Origin: CAZNAQ01 sp964585585
GTDB taxonomy: Bacteria > Patescibacteriota > Patescibacteriia > Patescibacteriales > JAGXOH01
Length of the DNA: 21,311 bases
NCBI GenBank assembly: GCA_964585585.1
Contig: CAZPEL010000017.1
Coordinates: forward strand, 1 to 21,311
Direction of reading: 5' to 3'
How positions within the stretch are numbered: the first letter of the stretch is position 1; every line of letters begins with the position of its first letter. Shown here one piece after another: positions 13,815-21,293 of this stretch. Below the pieces are notes generated by a model. That model made no database searches and had not been told where the DNA came from. It saw only the letters and a list, made by a program, of their open reading frames with translations. The translations under genes were made by a program, and so were the position numbers.

Positions 13815-16800
13815 ATGACAAAAGAATTAAGTTATAGGTGTAAAAGTTGTCAGAATACGGTGGTTATCTCCACTAAAGTGTTGGAGTATATGACGGAAAA
13901 AGGAGAAAGTCTTCCGGAGAGATGTGATAAATGTAGAAAAGGTCGGCAGAAGGATAAGAGGGAAATAAGAATAAATTATTTTCGTCAACTTCCTTCCCGG
14001 CAGATCATGATACCTTCTCTTTATTGCCGGAGTAATTATACTTCCCACGGAGATCGAAGCTATATCGAGATCCCCGAATCAAAGGAAGAGTCCGGCTTAA
14101 GGGTTAGAATGACCGATGATCATATCGAAGAATTGTATGAGAAATTGGAAAAAAATCAGGTAGTGGTTTTGGCCAGCCCCACAGGCACCGGCAAGTCGGT
14201 GTATGTCTTATATCGGCTTTTGGATCCTCCGCCGCAATATCAGGGTAGTTTTGTTGACGATCTTCTCCACCAAGGACAGGTCGTTCAAACTCAACCCTTA
14301 AGCGCGGCGGTGGAGAAAATACCGGAGACTGTCAGTGAAAAAGAATTAAAACAGTCCGCGGTTAGGCCTATGGGGATATTGGGACTTAGGCATAGAGGAA
14401 GAGAAGATTATGATCGGCACAATTTGGGAGTAGTGGTGACCGACGGTTCTTTAAGGAACTGGCTTCGAGACGGTCATATAGGGCAATATAGCCTTATTAT
14501 GGTGGATGAAGCCCATCAAAGGAGTTTGAATATAGATAGCCTTTTGGCTTTACTGCAATTCAAGCTCCCTCTCCATCCCCATTTAAAGGTTATTATTTCT
14601 TCGGCTACCATAAACATCGGTGAATTCAAGGAAGCCTTTGAAAGTAAAGGTATAAGCACCGATGTTTTGGATCTATCTCAAGCTCTGGAAGATGATGCCG
14701 ATTATACAGTTCATTTTTGGCAGGACGGATCTAAAAAGGATTGCGATTGTTGGTTATGCCGAAAAGAAAAAGTTAGGAAAAATTTTTGGCAAACCATGAG
14801 TTCTCCGCCCGAAGAAGGGCAATTACCCCAAGTGGTCGCTTCCTATGTTATAGAGATCTTGCGGAACACTAAAACCGGAAGCATCTTGGTCTTTTTGCCC
14901 GGTGAAGCGGTCATTGAAAAATCTCGGGAGTTGATCGAGGAAAAAATATTCGATGTTCAAGGCGGAAAGGATATTCCGGTTTTACCCATTTATAGTCGTT
15001 TAGGGGATGAAGTATCCAATAGATTTAATAAGAAAGGTAAAGTTAGAAGAGTTTTACTCACCACGGATATCGCGGAAACTTCCCATACTCTGGATGATGT
15101 TGTGTATTTGGTGGAATCCGGTTTTATTAAGCAATCCCAATGGGACCCGGAAAGCTTAACTTCCTCTCTTCCCAATATTCGGCACAGCCAAGCCGGATGC
15201 AAGCAAAGATTCGGTCGAGTGGGAAGAAATCGTAAAGGGTATGTTTATTGTCTATATACCCAAGAGCAGTTCAACAATTTCCAAGAGCAAACCACCCCGG
15301 AAGTATTCCGGAGTCAGACCGATGAAGTTCTTGTTAATATCAAATCCGCCGGAGTGTCCGACAATTTTTCCTTCATAGGAGAAGCTGACAATGATCAAAC
15401 TTTTGATTATGAGATCAAAAGATCTTTGTCTTTTTTATCCGAGGAAAAATATTTGGACGAAGAGGGTAATGTAACCGAGGACGGATTGGAGTCCTTTCGG
15501 ATACCCTTAACTATTCAAAAGAAGGCTCTTTTGGATATGGCGGATCAACAAGGATGCTTGGAAGAAATGTTGGTTTTGGTTTCCGCTTTGGAGACCGATA
15601 GAGGTGAAGCCAGGACCGGCGCCGAAAGCTCCAATCCTATGCATGGCATTTTGGTTTGGGATCCCAGGTGGACCGCTGAGACCAAAATGCGAGTGTCACG
15701 GGTTCTGGATGCTCTAAAACTCGGCTGTCGGGATGATCTGGAATTCATCCTCAAGATAGTTTATTGCTTTCAGCAGGCTCGAATGGAAGAAAGGGATAGA
15801 GATTGGGCGACTAAGAACTTTGTTAATTATTCCGTTCTGGAAGAGATCTTGGATAATTATCAAAAAGTTAGAGAAATGTTTTTGGCCAAAGCCGAAACCA
15901 GATCTCCTCGGGAATTGGAATTATCCAGAGTATCCAAGTTACGGTTGGTATTATCCCGAGTATTAAAAGGAAGAGAAGTGAAGATCAAACAAGGAGAAAA
16001 AGGATTGTTTTATCAACTGAAAAATAATGAAGAGGTAACCGGTTATATTTCCGAAGCTTGCGCCGGAAATTGGCAAGACGGTGATGAAGCCATATTGCTG
16101 GCGGCCACCAAAAAGAAAGGTCTGGTTGACGGAGAAGAGAGGATGGTTTCAGTAGCTTGCGCTTTAGCTAAACCGGATATCGGATTGGAGTTTAAGTCGG
16201 ATCTGTTTTGGGATCAGAATATCCCCGTGGGAACTCGAATGTTGATACATCGGCAAGGAAACAAAGAGTATGTTGCCAAGATATTGCAAGCGCCCACTCA
16301 ATTGCGAGTGGAGTACGGTGAAGAGTTGGATTTCGCTATGTTAATGGACAACTACTTAAGGCGTGATTATGTTCCCCAAATAAACTACAATAACGACGAA
16401 GTTGTTAACGGGTTTAACAATATCAAAAACAGAATTGAAGTGGAATGGAAGGACAAAAGAAGGGACAAAAAAGCTTTATTGCGAAGCTGGAAGCGAGAGA
16501 AAAACGGAGTTCGCGCTTTAGTGGAACCTTTTGAGATCAGAGAGGCCATGAGAGACATAATTTCTTCCGAGCAAATTCGAATGAAAGTTAAGAGAGTCTT
16601 TCAGTTTTATGAAGACGCAAGAGGTTGGGTTCTGGTGGAAACGGAAGAAGGATTGGAATTTCCTCTCGAGATCAGCGAATTAAGCCTTTCTTATTTTGGC
16701 AACGCTCTTCAGTTCTTAGAACAGAGTTGGATAACTTTACCGGTAGTGGATAAAACCTTGGAAGGAAGACCGATATTCTCTAGGTTGAGTATTTTGCTTG

Positions 16801-17531
16801 ATGACCTGGAAGAGATCAAATGGGAGGCGGAAAGATACGGTAAAAAGGAAATGGTCGGATATGTGGAAAAAGTGGACCGGGACCGGAATCAAGTTATTGT
16901 TTATACTCCACGGAATTCGGAGATCATTCATTTTTTCAGTATTTTTTCCAAAAGCATCCCTCAAGAATTAACGGTCGGCAGTGAAGTTCCGATAATCGTA
17001 AGTTTGAGAGAAAATGGTCAGTGTTATATGTTCCGGAAATTAAAAACTTACGAGAGATCCAGTTTACCCCGAGGGAGAAATTGGGAATATAATGAAGAAA
17101 TGGAATGTCTTTATCTTCCCTTTTTCTTAAATATGGAAGAACTGGAAACTTGGGAGGCGAGCGATCGAGATAAAGAAAAATTAGTCAGGCATTCCTGGAA
17201 CCACGCTTTCAAGGTTGATTTTGATTACGACAGAGTTCGCAAAAGTTTAAGTGAAGGAGAGAGAGTGGAAGTTGAAGTTGATAAAGTGATGACCTATAGG
17301 CAAAGCGGTAATATTTCCGGGTTAAGTGTAAAATTGTATCGGGATAATATTAAGTTAAACGGTTTTATTCCTTCGAAAGAGTTGGTATTGAAAAAGAAAA
17401 GCGGCGTGGAGGTGAGTGATCTCCCTTGCTCGGGAAGTTTTCTGGAGGCAACGATCATTAAACTCGATCTCAATAAAAGGAAGATAATATTAAGCGAAAA
17501 AAGATCAAAAGGAAACAACGATGAAGAATAG
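13815..17531 (+). CDS. DEAH-box (HrpA/HrpB-like) helicase with zinc ribbon and S1 domain
   Basis: This is a 1238-aa superfamily 2 helicase. An N-terminal zinc ribbon uses C9/C12 and C37/C40. The helicase core shows motif I SPTGTGKS (121-128), DEAH (231-234), SAT (263-265), ILVFLPG (357-363), TTDIAETSHTLDDVVYLVESG (from 416, quoted in part) and QRFGRVGR (464-471). A winged-helix/HA2-like ratchet follows (about 500-595). A Cys trio (C310, C312, C315) is inserted in the core and is unusual. The long region about 600-1140 is not recognised. The C-terminus (about 1150-1230) is an S1 RNA-binding fold (GFIPSKELVL, then LEATIIKLDLNKRKIILSEK). It most likely unwinds or translocates on RNA or RNA-DNA hybrids using ATP. 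SD AAAGGAGGT. Its partners are the SUKH-fused protein before and the DHH phosphoesterase after. Confidence 0.85.
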   Translation: MTKELSYRCKSCQNTVVISTKVLEYMTEKGESLPERCDKCRKGRQKDKREIRINYFRQLPSRQIMIPSLYCRSNYTSHGDRSYIEIPESKEESGLRVRMTDDHIEELYEKLEKNQVVVLASPTGTGKSVYVLYRLLDPPPQYQGSFVDDLLHQGQVVQTQPLSAAVEKIPETVSEKELKQSAVRPMGILGLRHRGREDYDRHNLGVVVTDGSLRNWLRDGHIGQYSLIMVDEAHQRSLNIDSLLALLQFKLPLHPHLKVIISSATINIGEFKEAFESKGISTDVLDLSQALEDDADYTVHFWQDGSKKDCDCWLCRKEKVRKNFWQTMSSPPEEGQLPQVVASYVIEILRNTKTGSILVFLPGEAVIEKSRELIEEKIFDVQGGKDIPVLPIYSRLGDEVSNRFNKKGKVRRVLLTTDIAETSHTLDDVVYLVESGFIKQSQWDPESLTSSLPNIRHSQAGCKQRFGRVGRNRKGYVYCLYTQEQFNNFQEQTTPEVFRSQTDEVLVNIKSAGVSDNFSFIGEADNDQTFDYEIKRSLSFLSEEKYLDEEGNVTEDGLESFRIPLTIQKKALLDMADQQGCLEEMLVLVSALETDRGEARTGAESSNPMHGILVWDPRWTAETKMRVSRVLDALKLGCRDDLEFILKIVYCFQQARMEERDRDWATKNFVNYSVLEEILDNYQKVREMFLAKAETRSPRELELSRVSKLRLVLSRVLKGREVKIKQGEKGLFYQLKNNEEVTGYISEACAGNWQDGDEAILLAATKKKGLVDGEERMVSVACALAKPDIGLEFKSDLFWDQNIPVGTRMLIHRQGNKEYVAKILQAPTQLRVEYGEELDFAMLMDNYLRRDYVPQINYNNDEVVNGFNNIKNRIEVEWKDKRRDKKALLRSWKREKNGVRALVEPFEIREAMRDIISSEQIRMKVKRVFQFYEDARGWVLVETEEGLEFPLEISELSLSYFGNALQFLEQSWITLPVVDKTLEGRPIFSRLSILLDDLEEIKWEAERYGKKEMVGYVEKVDRDRNQVIVYTPRNSEIIHFFSIFSKSIPQELTVGSEVPIIVSLRENGQCYMFRKLKTYERSSLPRGRNWEYNEEMECLYLPFFLNMEELETWEASDRDKEKLVRHSWNHAFKVDFDYDRVRKSLSEGERVEVEVDKVMTYRQSGNISGLSVKLYRDNIKLNGFIPSKELVLKKKSGVEVSDLPCSGSFLEATIIKLDLNKRKIILSEKRSKGNNDEE

Positions 17532-17548
17532 ATGAGGAGGTTTGCGGT

Positions 17549-18898
17549 ATGGATAGAAAAACTGTCGGGGTAACCCATCAACAATTTGATTTTGATGGGG
17601 GAAGTTGTTTGAGGTTATTGGAAAGAAATAATTTGATCCAAGAAAAGATCTTCGGGGTAGATTCCTTAAAAGAAAAAATCGGCACAGGAGAAATACAAGA
17701 AGCTATATTTGTGGATATAACCCCGGAAGAAGAGTTCAATGACTTAACGGCCACTATTTTCGACCATCATCGGACCGAGGACGAAGAAGAAAAACAATTG
17801 ACAGCTTTTGATATTCTTCTCGGTAATAAGGGAATGATGGGACTGGATGAAGACAAGGTTAGACAATGGCAAAAATTGGTGGAAATGGGCGACAGAAAAA
17901 CCGAGAACGATAATATGGATATAGCTCGAATCCTTAAGAGGCTGCATCTTACTTTATCCGACGAGAAGGTATATCAAAAATGTTTTGCGCCCCTGTTTGA
18001 CGCCTTCTTTGACAATAGAGACCCTCACACTAAACGTAATTTCTCCATCTTCCGAGATAAAGCCCAGCAGTTCATTAGTGAAAATCCTGATCTGCCGGGC
18101 GTGGAAACCCTTCAAAGATGGTTGGAAAGAATGCAAGAACCGGAGAAGCTGTTTAGAGGGTCTCCTCGAAATTTTTGTCATTATTTTATTTATCTGGATC
18201 CGGAAGAAGCTAAAAGGTGGGCAGAGTTGGTTCTACACGGAATTTATAACGAACAGTTGATGTTCCAAAAGGATATCCGAGATTTTTTGGAATCTCAAGT
18301 TTATGTTTTCGGAGATGTTCCGGTTATAACTTCCTTGAATTCCAGTCCCACTTTTCTGCGAGCGGCCAGATATATGATCTATTCCAACAACGAAGAATCC
18401 CAACCTTTATTGCAAGAGAGGATAACCAACAGAAACAGTCCTTGGATCTTGATAAAAGTGGACCCCGAGACCAAGAATTTCCAAGTGTTCGTAAATGCGG
18501 GTAAAAAGATAGGCAAGGCCATTTTCCCCGAGATCGTAAAAGGGTTAAGGGCCGAGATCTTAATTAAAAGAGGATTTAAAGTTCCTCCTTGGCAAGAGTT
18601 GGTGGAAGACGGCGTATTAAGCGGGACCGAACCCCTATATTACAATAAAGTGGAAACCGGTTTCTCTAATATTTTGTGGGGAAGTTTAAAAATACCGGCT
18701 CCACCGGCTAAGGATTTTGGCAGCACCGCTTCCAAGATCCTGCAAAGACTGAGTGAAATTATCAAATATGCAGTGGATAGAGAATACTTTCCTTATGATT
18801 GCAATCCGAAAGAATGCAAGCAATGTTCTATTTATCAGTGGCAATTAAAAAAATGTTTCTTTAAAAGAAAGGAGGTTAGAACAAATTCAAATAGTTAG
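17549..18898 (+). CDS. DHH-superfamily phosphoesterase, MYG1-like, with C-terminal Cys cluster
   Basis: The 449-aa protein has N-terminal motifs THQQFDFDGGS (D14, D16), AIFVDITPEEEF (D56) and FDHHRTED (D72, H73, H74), the metal-binding Asp/DHH set of DHH phosphoesterases such as RecJ, NrnA and MYG1. The later segment SPWILIKVDPETKNFQVFV followed by FKVPPWQELVEDGVLSGTEP resembles the C-terminal half of MYG1/UPF0160 proteins, which are reported 3'-5' RNA exonucleases. The C-terminus adds four Cys (C418, C423, C426, C436; C-x4-C-x2-C-x9-C), a possible zinc or iron-sulfur site not expected in MYG1. Expected activity is Mn2+-dependent hydrolysis of RNA, short oligonucleotides or a nucleotide signal. 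SD AGGAGG; last gene of the operon, followed by a terminator. Confidence 0.65.
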   Translation: MDRKTVGVTHQQFDFDGGSCLRLLERNNLIQEKIFGVDSLKEKIGTGEIQEAIFVDITPEEEFNDLTATIFDHHRTEDEEEKQLTAFDILLGNKGMMGLDEDKVRQWQKLVEMGDRKTENDNMDIARILKRLHLTLSDEKVYQKCFAPLFDAFFDNRDPHTKRNFSIFRDKAQQFISENPDLPGVETLQRWLERMQEPEKLFRGSPRNFCHYFIYLDPEEAKRWAELVLHGIYNEQLMFQKDIRDFLESQVYVFGDVPVITSLNSSPTFLRAARYMIYSNNEESQPLLQERITNRNSPWILIKVDPETKNFQVFVNAGKKIGKAIFPEIVKGLRAEILIKRGFKVPPWQELVEDGVLSGTEPLYYNKVETGFSNILWGSLKIPAPPAKDFGSTASKILQRLSEIIKYAVDREYFPYDCNPKECKQCSIYQWQLKKCFFKRKEVRTNSNS

Positions 18899-18922
18899 CT
18901 CTTTTTAAAATTATCCTTTAAG

Positions 18923-18949
18923 CCCCGGAATTTATTTTCCGGGGTTTTT
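18923..18949 (+). terminator. Terminator of the toxin/helicase operon
   Basis: CCCCGGAA (18923-18930), loop TTTATT, TTCCGGGG (18937-18944), T5. Confidence 0.9.
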
Positions 18950-18960
18950 AAGTTGGCTCT

Positions 18961-19033
18961 TTAAAATAAATCAGTACTCAAATATTTCTCCCTCCGATTC
19001 GGGAAAGGTTACGGTAATATTCCCCGGAGTTTG
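18961..19033 (-). pseudogene. cysK 3'-end remnant, copy B (degenerate)
   Basis: The minus strand gives GAGAAATATTTGAGTACTGA and a downstream TAA, i.e. EKYLSTDLF, the cysteine synthase C-terminus. Upstream codons for NITVTFP also match NIAVIFP of the other copies, but in another frame because of an extra A (GAATCGG against GATCGG) and an extra G. It is 20-25% diverged from copies A and C, so it is older or from another strain. As in copy A, it sits directly after the terminator of a plus-strand transcription unit. A diverged hairpin (about 19000-19026) followed by T's is retained. Its upstream side is cut off by the IS-type left flank. Confidence 0.65.
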
Positions 19034-19123
19034 TTTTTTACACAACTTTTTGAATGGTATATAGGGCACCAATATTCCTATTTCCCCTTTACATTTAGAG
19101 CCAAACAATGAATAAGTTCAGGC

Positions 19124-19154
19124 ACATTTTGGACGGCGAAGCCGGACAAAATGT
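19124..19154 (+). repeat. Inverted repeat directly before the transposase ORF
   Basis: ACATTTTGGACGGC (19124-19137), loop GAA, GCCGGACAAAATGT (19141-19154): 12 of 14 pairs. The arm CATTTTGGAC also has an inverted match GTCCAAAATG at 20168-20177, inside the 3' part of the transposase coding region. These could be the element's terminal repeats, or the hairpin could block transcription or translation entering from outside. The stretch 19034-19123 shows no gene. Confidence 0.45.
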
Positions 19155-20483
19155 ATGCAAATAGGGTTTAAGTTTAAAAATTGCGGAGGATTTGGTAGAT
19201 TGTATGGTTATTCATATAAATATAACCATATGATCACAGGACAAGCCGAGCAGAGATTAAAGATCCTGCAGTTTTGGAGAAAGCACGGATCAAGGGCCGC
19301 CTATGACGCCTTTAGTGCCAAGCGTTCCACTCTCTACTGTTGGTGGAAGATATACAAGGATTCGGGGTATAGAACAGAGAGTTTGAATCCCGGAAAACAG
19401 GCCAGAAAAAATAACAACAGAAGAGAGATCCACCCCCTACTCTTAAAAGAGGTCCGGAGACTACGACTAGAAGTATGTCCCAATATGGGCAAGGAGAAGG
19501 TGAAAAAATATTTGGACAAATACTGCCAGGAACATAATCTACCCATTTATTCAGAGTCTAAAATAGGAAGAATAATCAAGGAGAAGAAAATATATCATCA
19601 TAGGCAGAAAATATCCCATTTCGGTAAGGTTAAAAAACAAAACAGGAAGAAAAAAGAGAGAAAACCCCGTGATTTTAAGGCCAAAGAGGCAGGAGATCTA
19701 ATTGAGATCGATACTATAGTTAAATTCTGTTTCGGGATGAAGAGATATATCATTACCGCCGTTGATGTTAAGACCAGGTATTCGTTCGCCTATGCCTACA
19801 AGAGTCATGGCAGTGCTAGTGCTAAAGATTTTTTCCAAAAACTAGAACAAGTTTTTCCCTACAAGATAAAGAGGGTGCAAACAGATAACAGGTCAGAGTT
19901 TCATAAATATTTCATGGGTTATTTGGAAGAACAAAAAGTTATCCATTACTGGAATTACAAAGGGCAACCGACTAAAAACGGTCATATTGAGAAATACAAT
20001 AGGACCATACAGGAGGAGTTTGTTGACTGGAATGAAATATTGTTAGAAGATCTAAATAAATTTAATAACAAATTGATGGAATGGCTGGTATGGTATAATA
20101 CAGATCGTTATCACTGGAGTCTTGATTTAGTGTCTCCTGTGGATTATTTACTTAATAATGGCCTTGTGTCCAAAATGAGCTGGACTAATACATATTTAGG
20201 GGTTTGCCAAGAAGGGATTGGGTATAAAGATTTCTTTTTTGGTCAGGTTTATAGGGAATTCGATTTTCATAATCATCCAGTGATAAGGGAGTGGAACGAA
20301 AGGTCGCCGTTGAATATGCCTCAGTGTCATAATTGTTATGCTATTGGTGTATGCGGAGGAGGGTGTGCTTTTAGTGCTTGGTTGAGAAATGGTAGTATTT
20401 GGTCTATTGATTCTCGGTTTTGTATTCATTCTCGCAAAACATTGGATTGGTTAGTTTGGGATTTATATAAATCTTTAGACTGA
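19155..20483 (+). CDS. DDE transposase fused in frame to a radical-SAM SPASM tail
   Basis: The ORF encodes 442 aa. Residues about 30-70 are a helix-turn-helix. The retroviral-type integrase core follows with D186 (EIDTI), D244 (QTDNRSEF) and E279 (NGHIEKYNRT), an intact DD34E triad of the IS481-like kind; Arg246 replaces the usual Gly. Transposase homology ends near WTNTYL (343-348). From residue 349 the protein is unrelated: FFFGQVYREF, then C391-x2-C394-x5-C400-GGG-C404-x18-C423 and a W-rich helix, which is the SPASM auxiliary Fe-S cluster domain of peptide-modifying radical-SAM enzymes. No radical-SAM core is present. The likely event is IS insertion with loss of the 5' part of a maturase gene. 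The true start may be M26 (19230) or an alternative codon; no clear SD supports 19155. Confidence 0.75.
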   Translation: MQIGFKFKNCGGFGRLYGYSYKYNHMITGQAEQRLKILQFWRKHGSRAAYDAFSAKRSTLYCWWKIYKDSGYRTESLNPGKQARKNNNRREIHPLLLKEVRRLRLEVCPNMGKEKVKKYLDKYCQEHNLPIYSESKIGRIIKEKKIYHHRQKISHFGKVKKQNRKKKERKPRDFKAKEAGDLIEIDTIVKFCFGMKRYIITAVDVKTRYSFAYAYKSHGSASAKDFFQKLEQVFPYKIKRVQTDNRSEFHKYFMGYLEEQKVIHYWNYKGQPTKNGHIEKYNRTIQEEFVDWNEILLEDLNKFNNKLMEWLVWYNTDRYHWSLDLVSPVDYLLNNGLVSKMSWTNTYLGVCQEGIGYKDFFFGQVYREFDFHNHPVIREWNERSPLNMPQCHNCYAIGVCGGGCAFSAWLRNGSIWSIDSRFCIHSRKTLDWLVWDLYKSLD

Positions 20484-20490
20484 CAATTAA

Positions 20491-20520
20491 AGAGGGCCTC
20501 TTTACGGGGCCCTTATTTTT
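20491..20520 (+). terminator. Terminator after the transposase-SPASM ORF
   Basis: AGGGCC (20493-20498), 9-base loop, GGCCCT (20508-20513), then TATTTTT. Confidence 0.7.
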
Positions 20521-20538
20521 AATTGTAATTTTAATATT

Positions 20539-21219
20539 ATGATGCAAATAGACCTTAACCAAAAATTGGACCAAGAAACTTTTTTAAATTTTTTCGATTT
20601 GAAAATCGGAGGTGTTGATTTTGGAGCCGGTATAAAAAAAGAATACCCTTTAATTTCCAAGGAAAACTATAAAGAGTATATAGATGATTATTATAAAGAG
20701 CATCAACAGGAGTTAAATAAGTCCCTGCGGGACATTAGAAACAAAATAAGCGAAGTGGAAAAGGATTTTTTTGAAGGTGTAAAAAATATTTTCGGCGAGG
20801 ATTTTCGCCGGAATAATTACTACGGCGCTCTATCCATCTTTAATTGCAATCCTCGTTATCTGGACAAAGGAATTTTCCAAGTTTATTACAAAAAGGACCT
20901 ATTGGACAAACTGGAGGTGGTCCTGCATGAAACCCTTCATTTTATCTTTTTTGAGTATTGCGACAACAATTTAAAAAATGCGGTGGCCGACCTGAATAAA
21001 GACTCCGGACCCTATTGGGCTTTGTCCGAGATATTTAACGTTGTTGTCCTTAATTTATCCGAATTTCAAAAAATACTGCAAAGGCCGGAACATATGTTTT
21101 ATCCGGACTTAAAGAACCATTATTATCAGATCAAAGATATCTGGGAAGAAAAGGGAGAGGATATAATTAAATTTTTAGAAGACAGTTTATATATATTAAG
21201 AAAGGAATACGAAAGTTGA
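20539..21219 (+). CDS. HExxH zinc metallopeptidase (gluzincin-like), small cytoplasmic
   Basis: The 226-aa protein contains LEVVLHETLHFIFFEY, a zinc-binding HExxH (H130, E131, H134), and a probable third ligand E164 in ALSEIFN, 30 residues later, as in short gluzincins. The rest is a helical N-terminal part with a charged coiled-coil-like stretch (about 45-85). No signal peptide or membrane segment is present, so it probably acts inside the cell. The start could be 20539 or the adjoining ATG at 20542; no SD is visible. It sits directly after the radical-SAM/SPASM remnant, which would suit a peptide-maturation cluster, but that link is inference. Its stop TGA abuts the cysK stop on the opposite strand with no spacer. 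Confidence 0.7.
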   Translation: MMQIDLNQKLDQETFLNFFDLKIGGVDFGAGIKKEYPLISKENYKEYIDDYYKEHQQELNKSLRDIRNKISEVEKDFFEGVKNIFGEDFRRNNYYGALSIFNCNPRYLDKGIFQVYYKKDLLDKLEVVLHETLHFIFFEYCDNNLKNAVADLNKDSGPYWALSEIFNVVVLNLSEFQKILQRPEHMFYPDLKNHYYQIKDIWEEKGEDIIKFLEDSLYILRKEYES

Positions 21220-21293
21220 TTAAAACAACTCAGTACTCAAATATTTCTCCCCCCGATCCGGAAATATCACCGCGATGTTTCCGGATTTTATTT
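21219..21293. repeat. 75-bp direct repeat, copy C (identical to 8603-8677)
   Basis: Base-for-base identity with 8603-8677, 12,616 bp away in the same orientation. Identity begins one base outside the cysK stop codon and extends 72 bases into the coding region; it then degrades to recognisable similarity. Confidence 0.9.

Noticed and set aside
19000..19114. Minus-strand ORF of about 48 codons through cysK copy B, including KCKGEIGILVPYIPFKK
   Set aside because: It joins a frameshifted cysK remnant to IS-flank sequence, has no start signal and the composite matches no protein I know. The open frame looks like chance.
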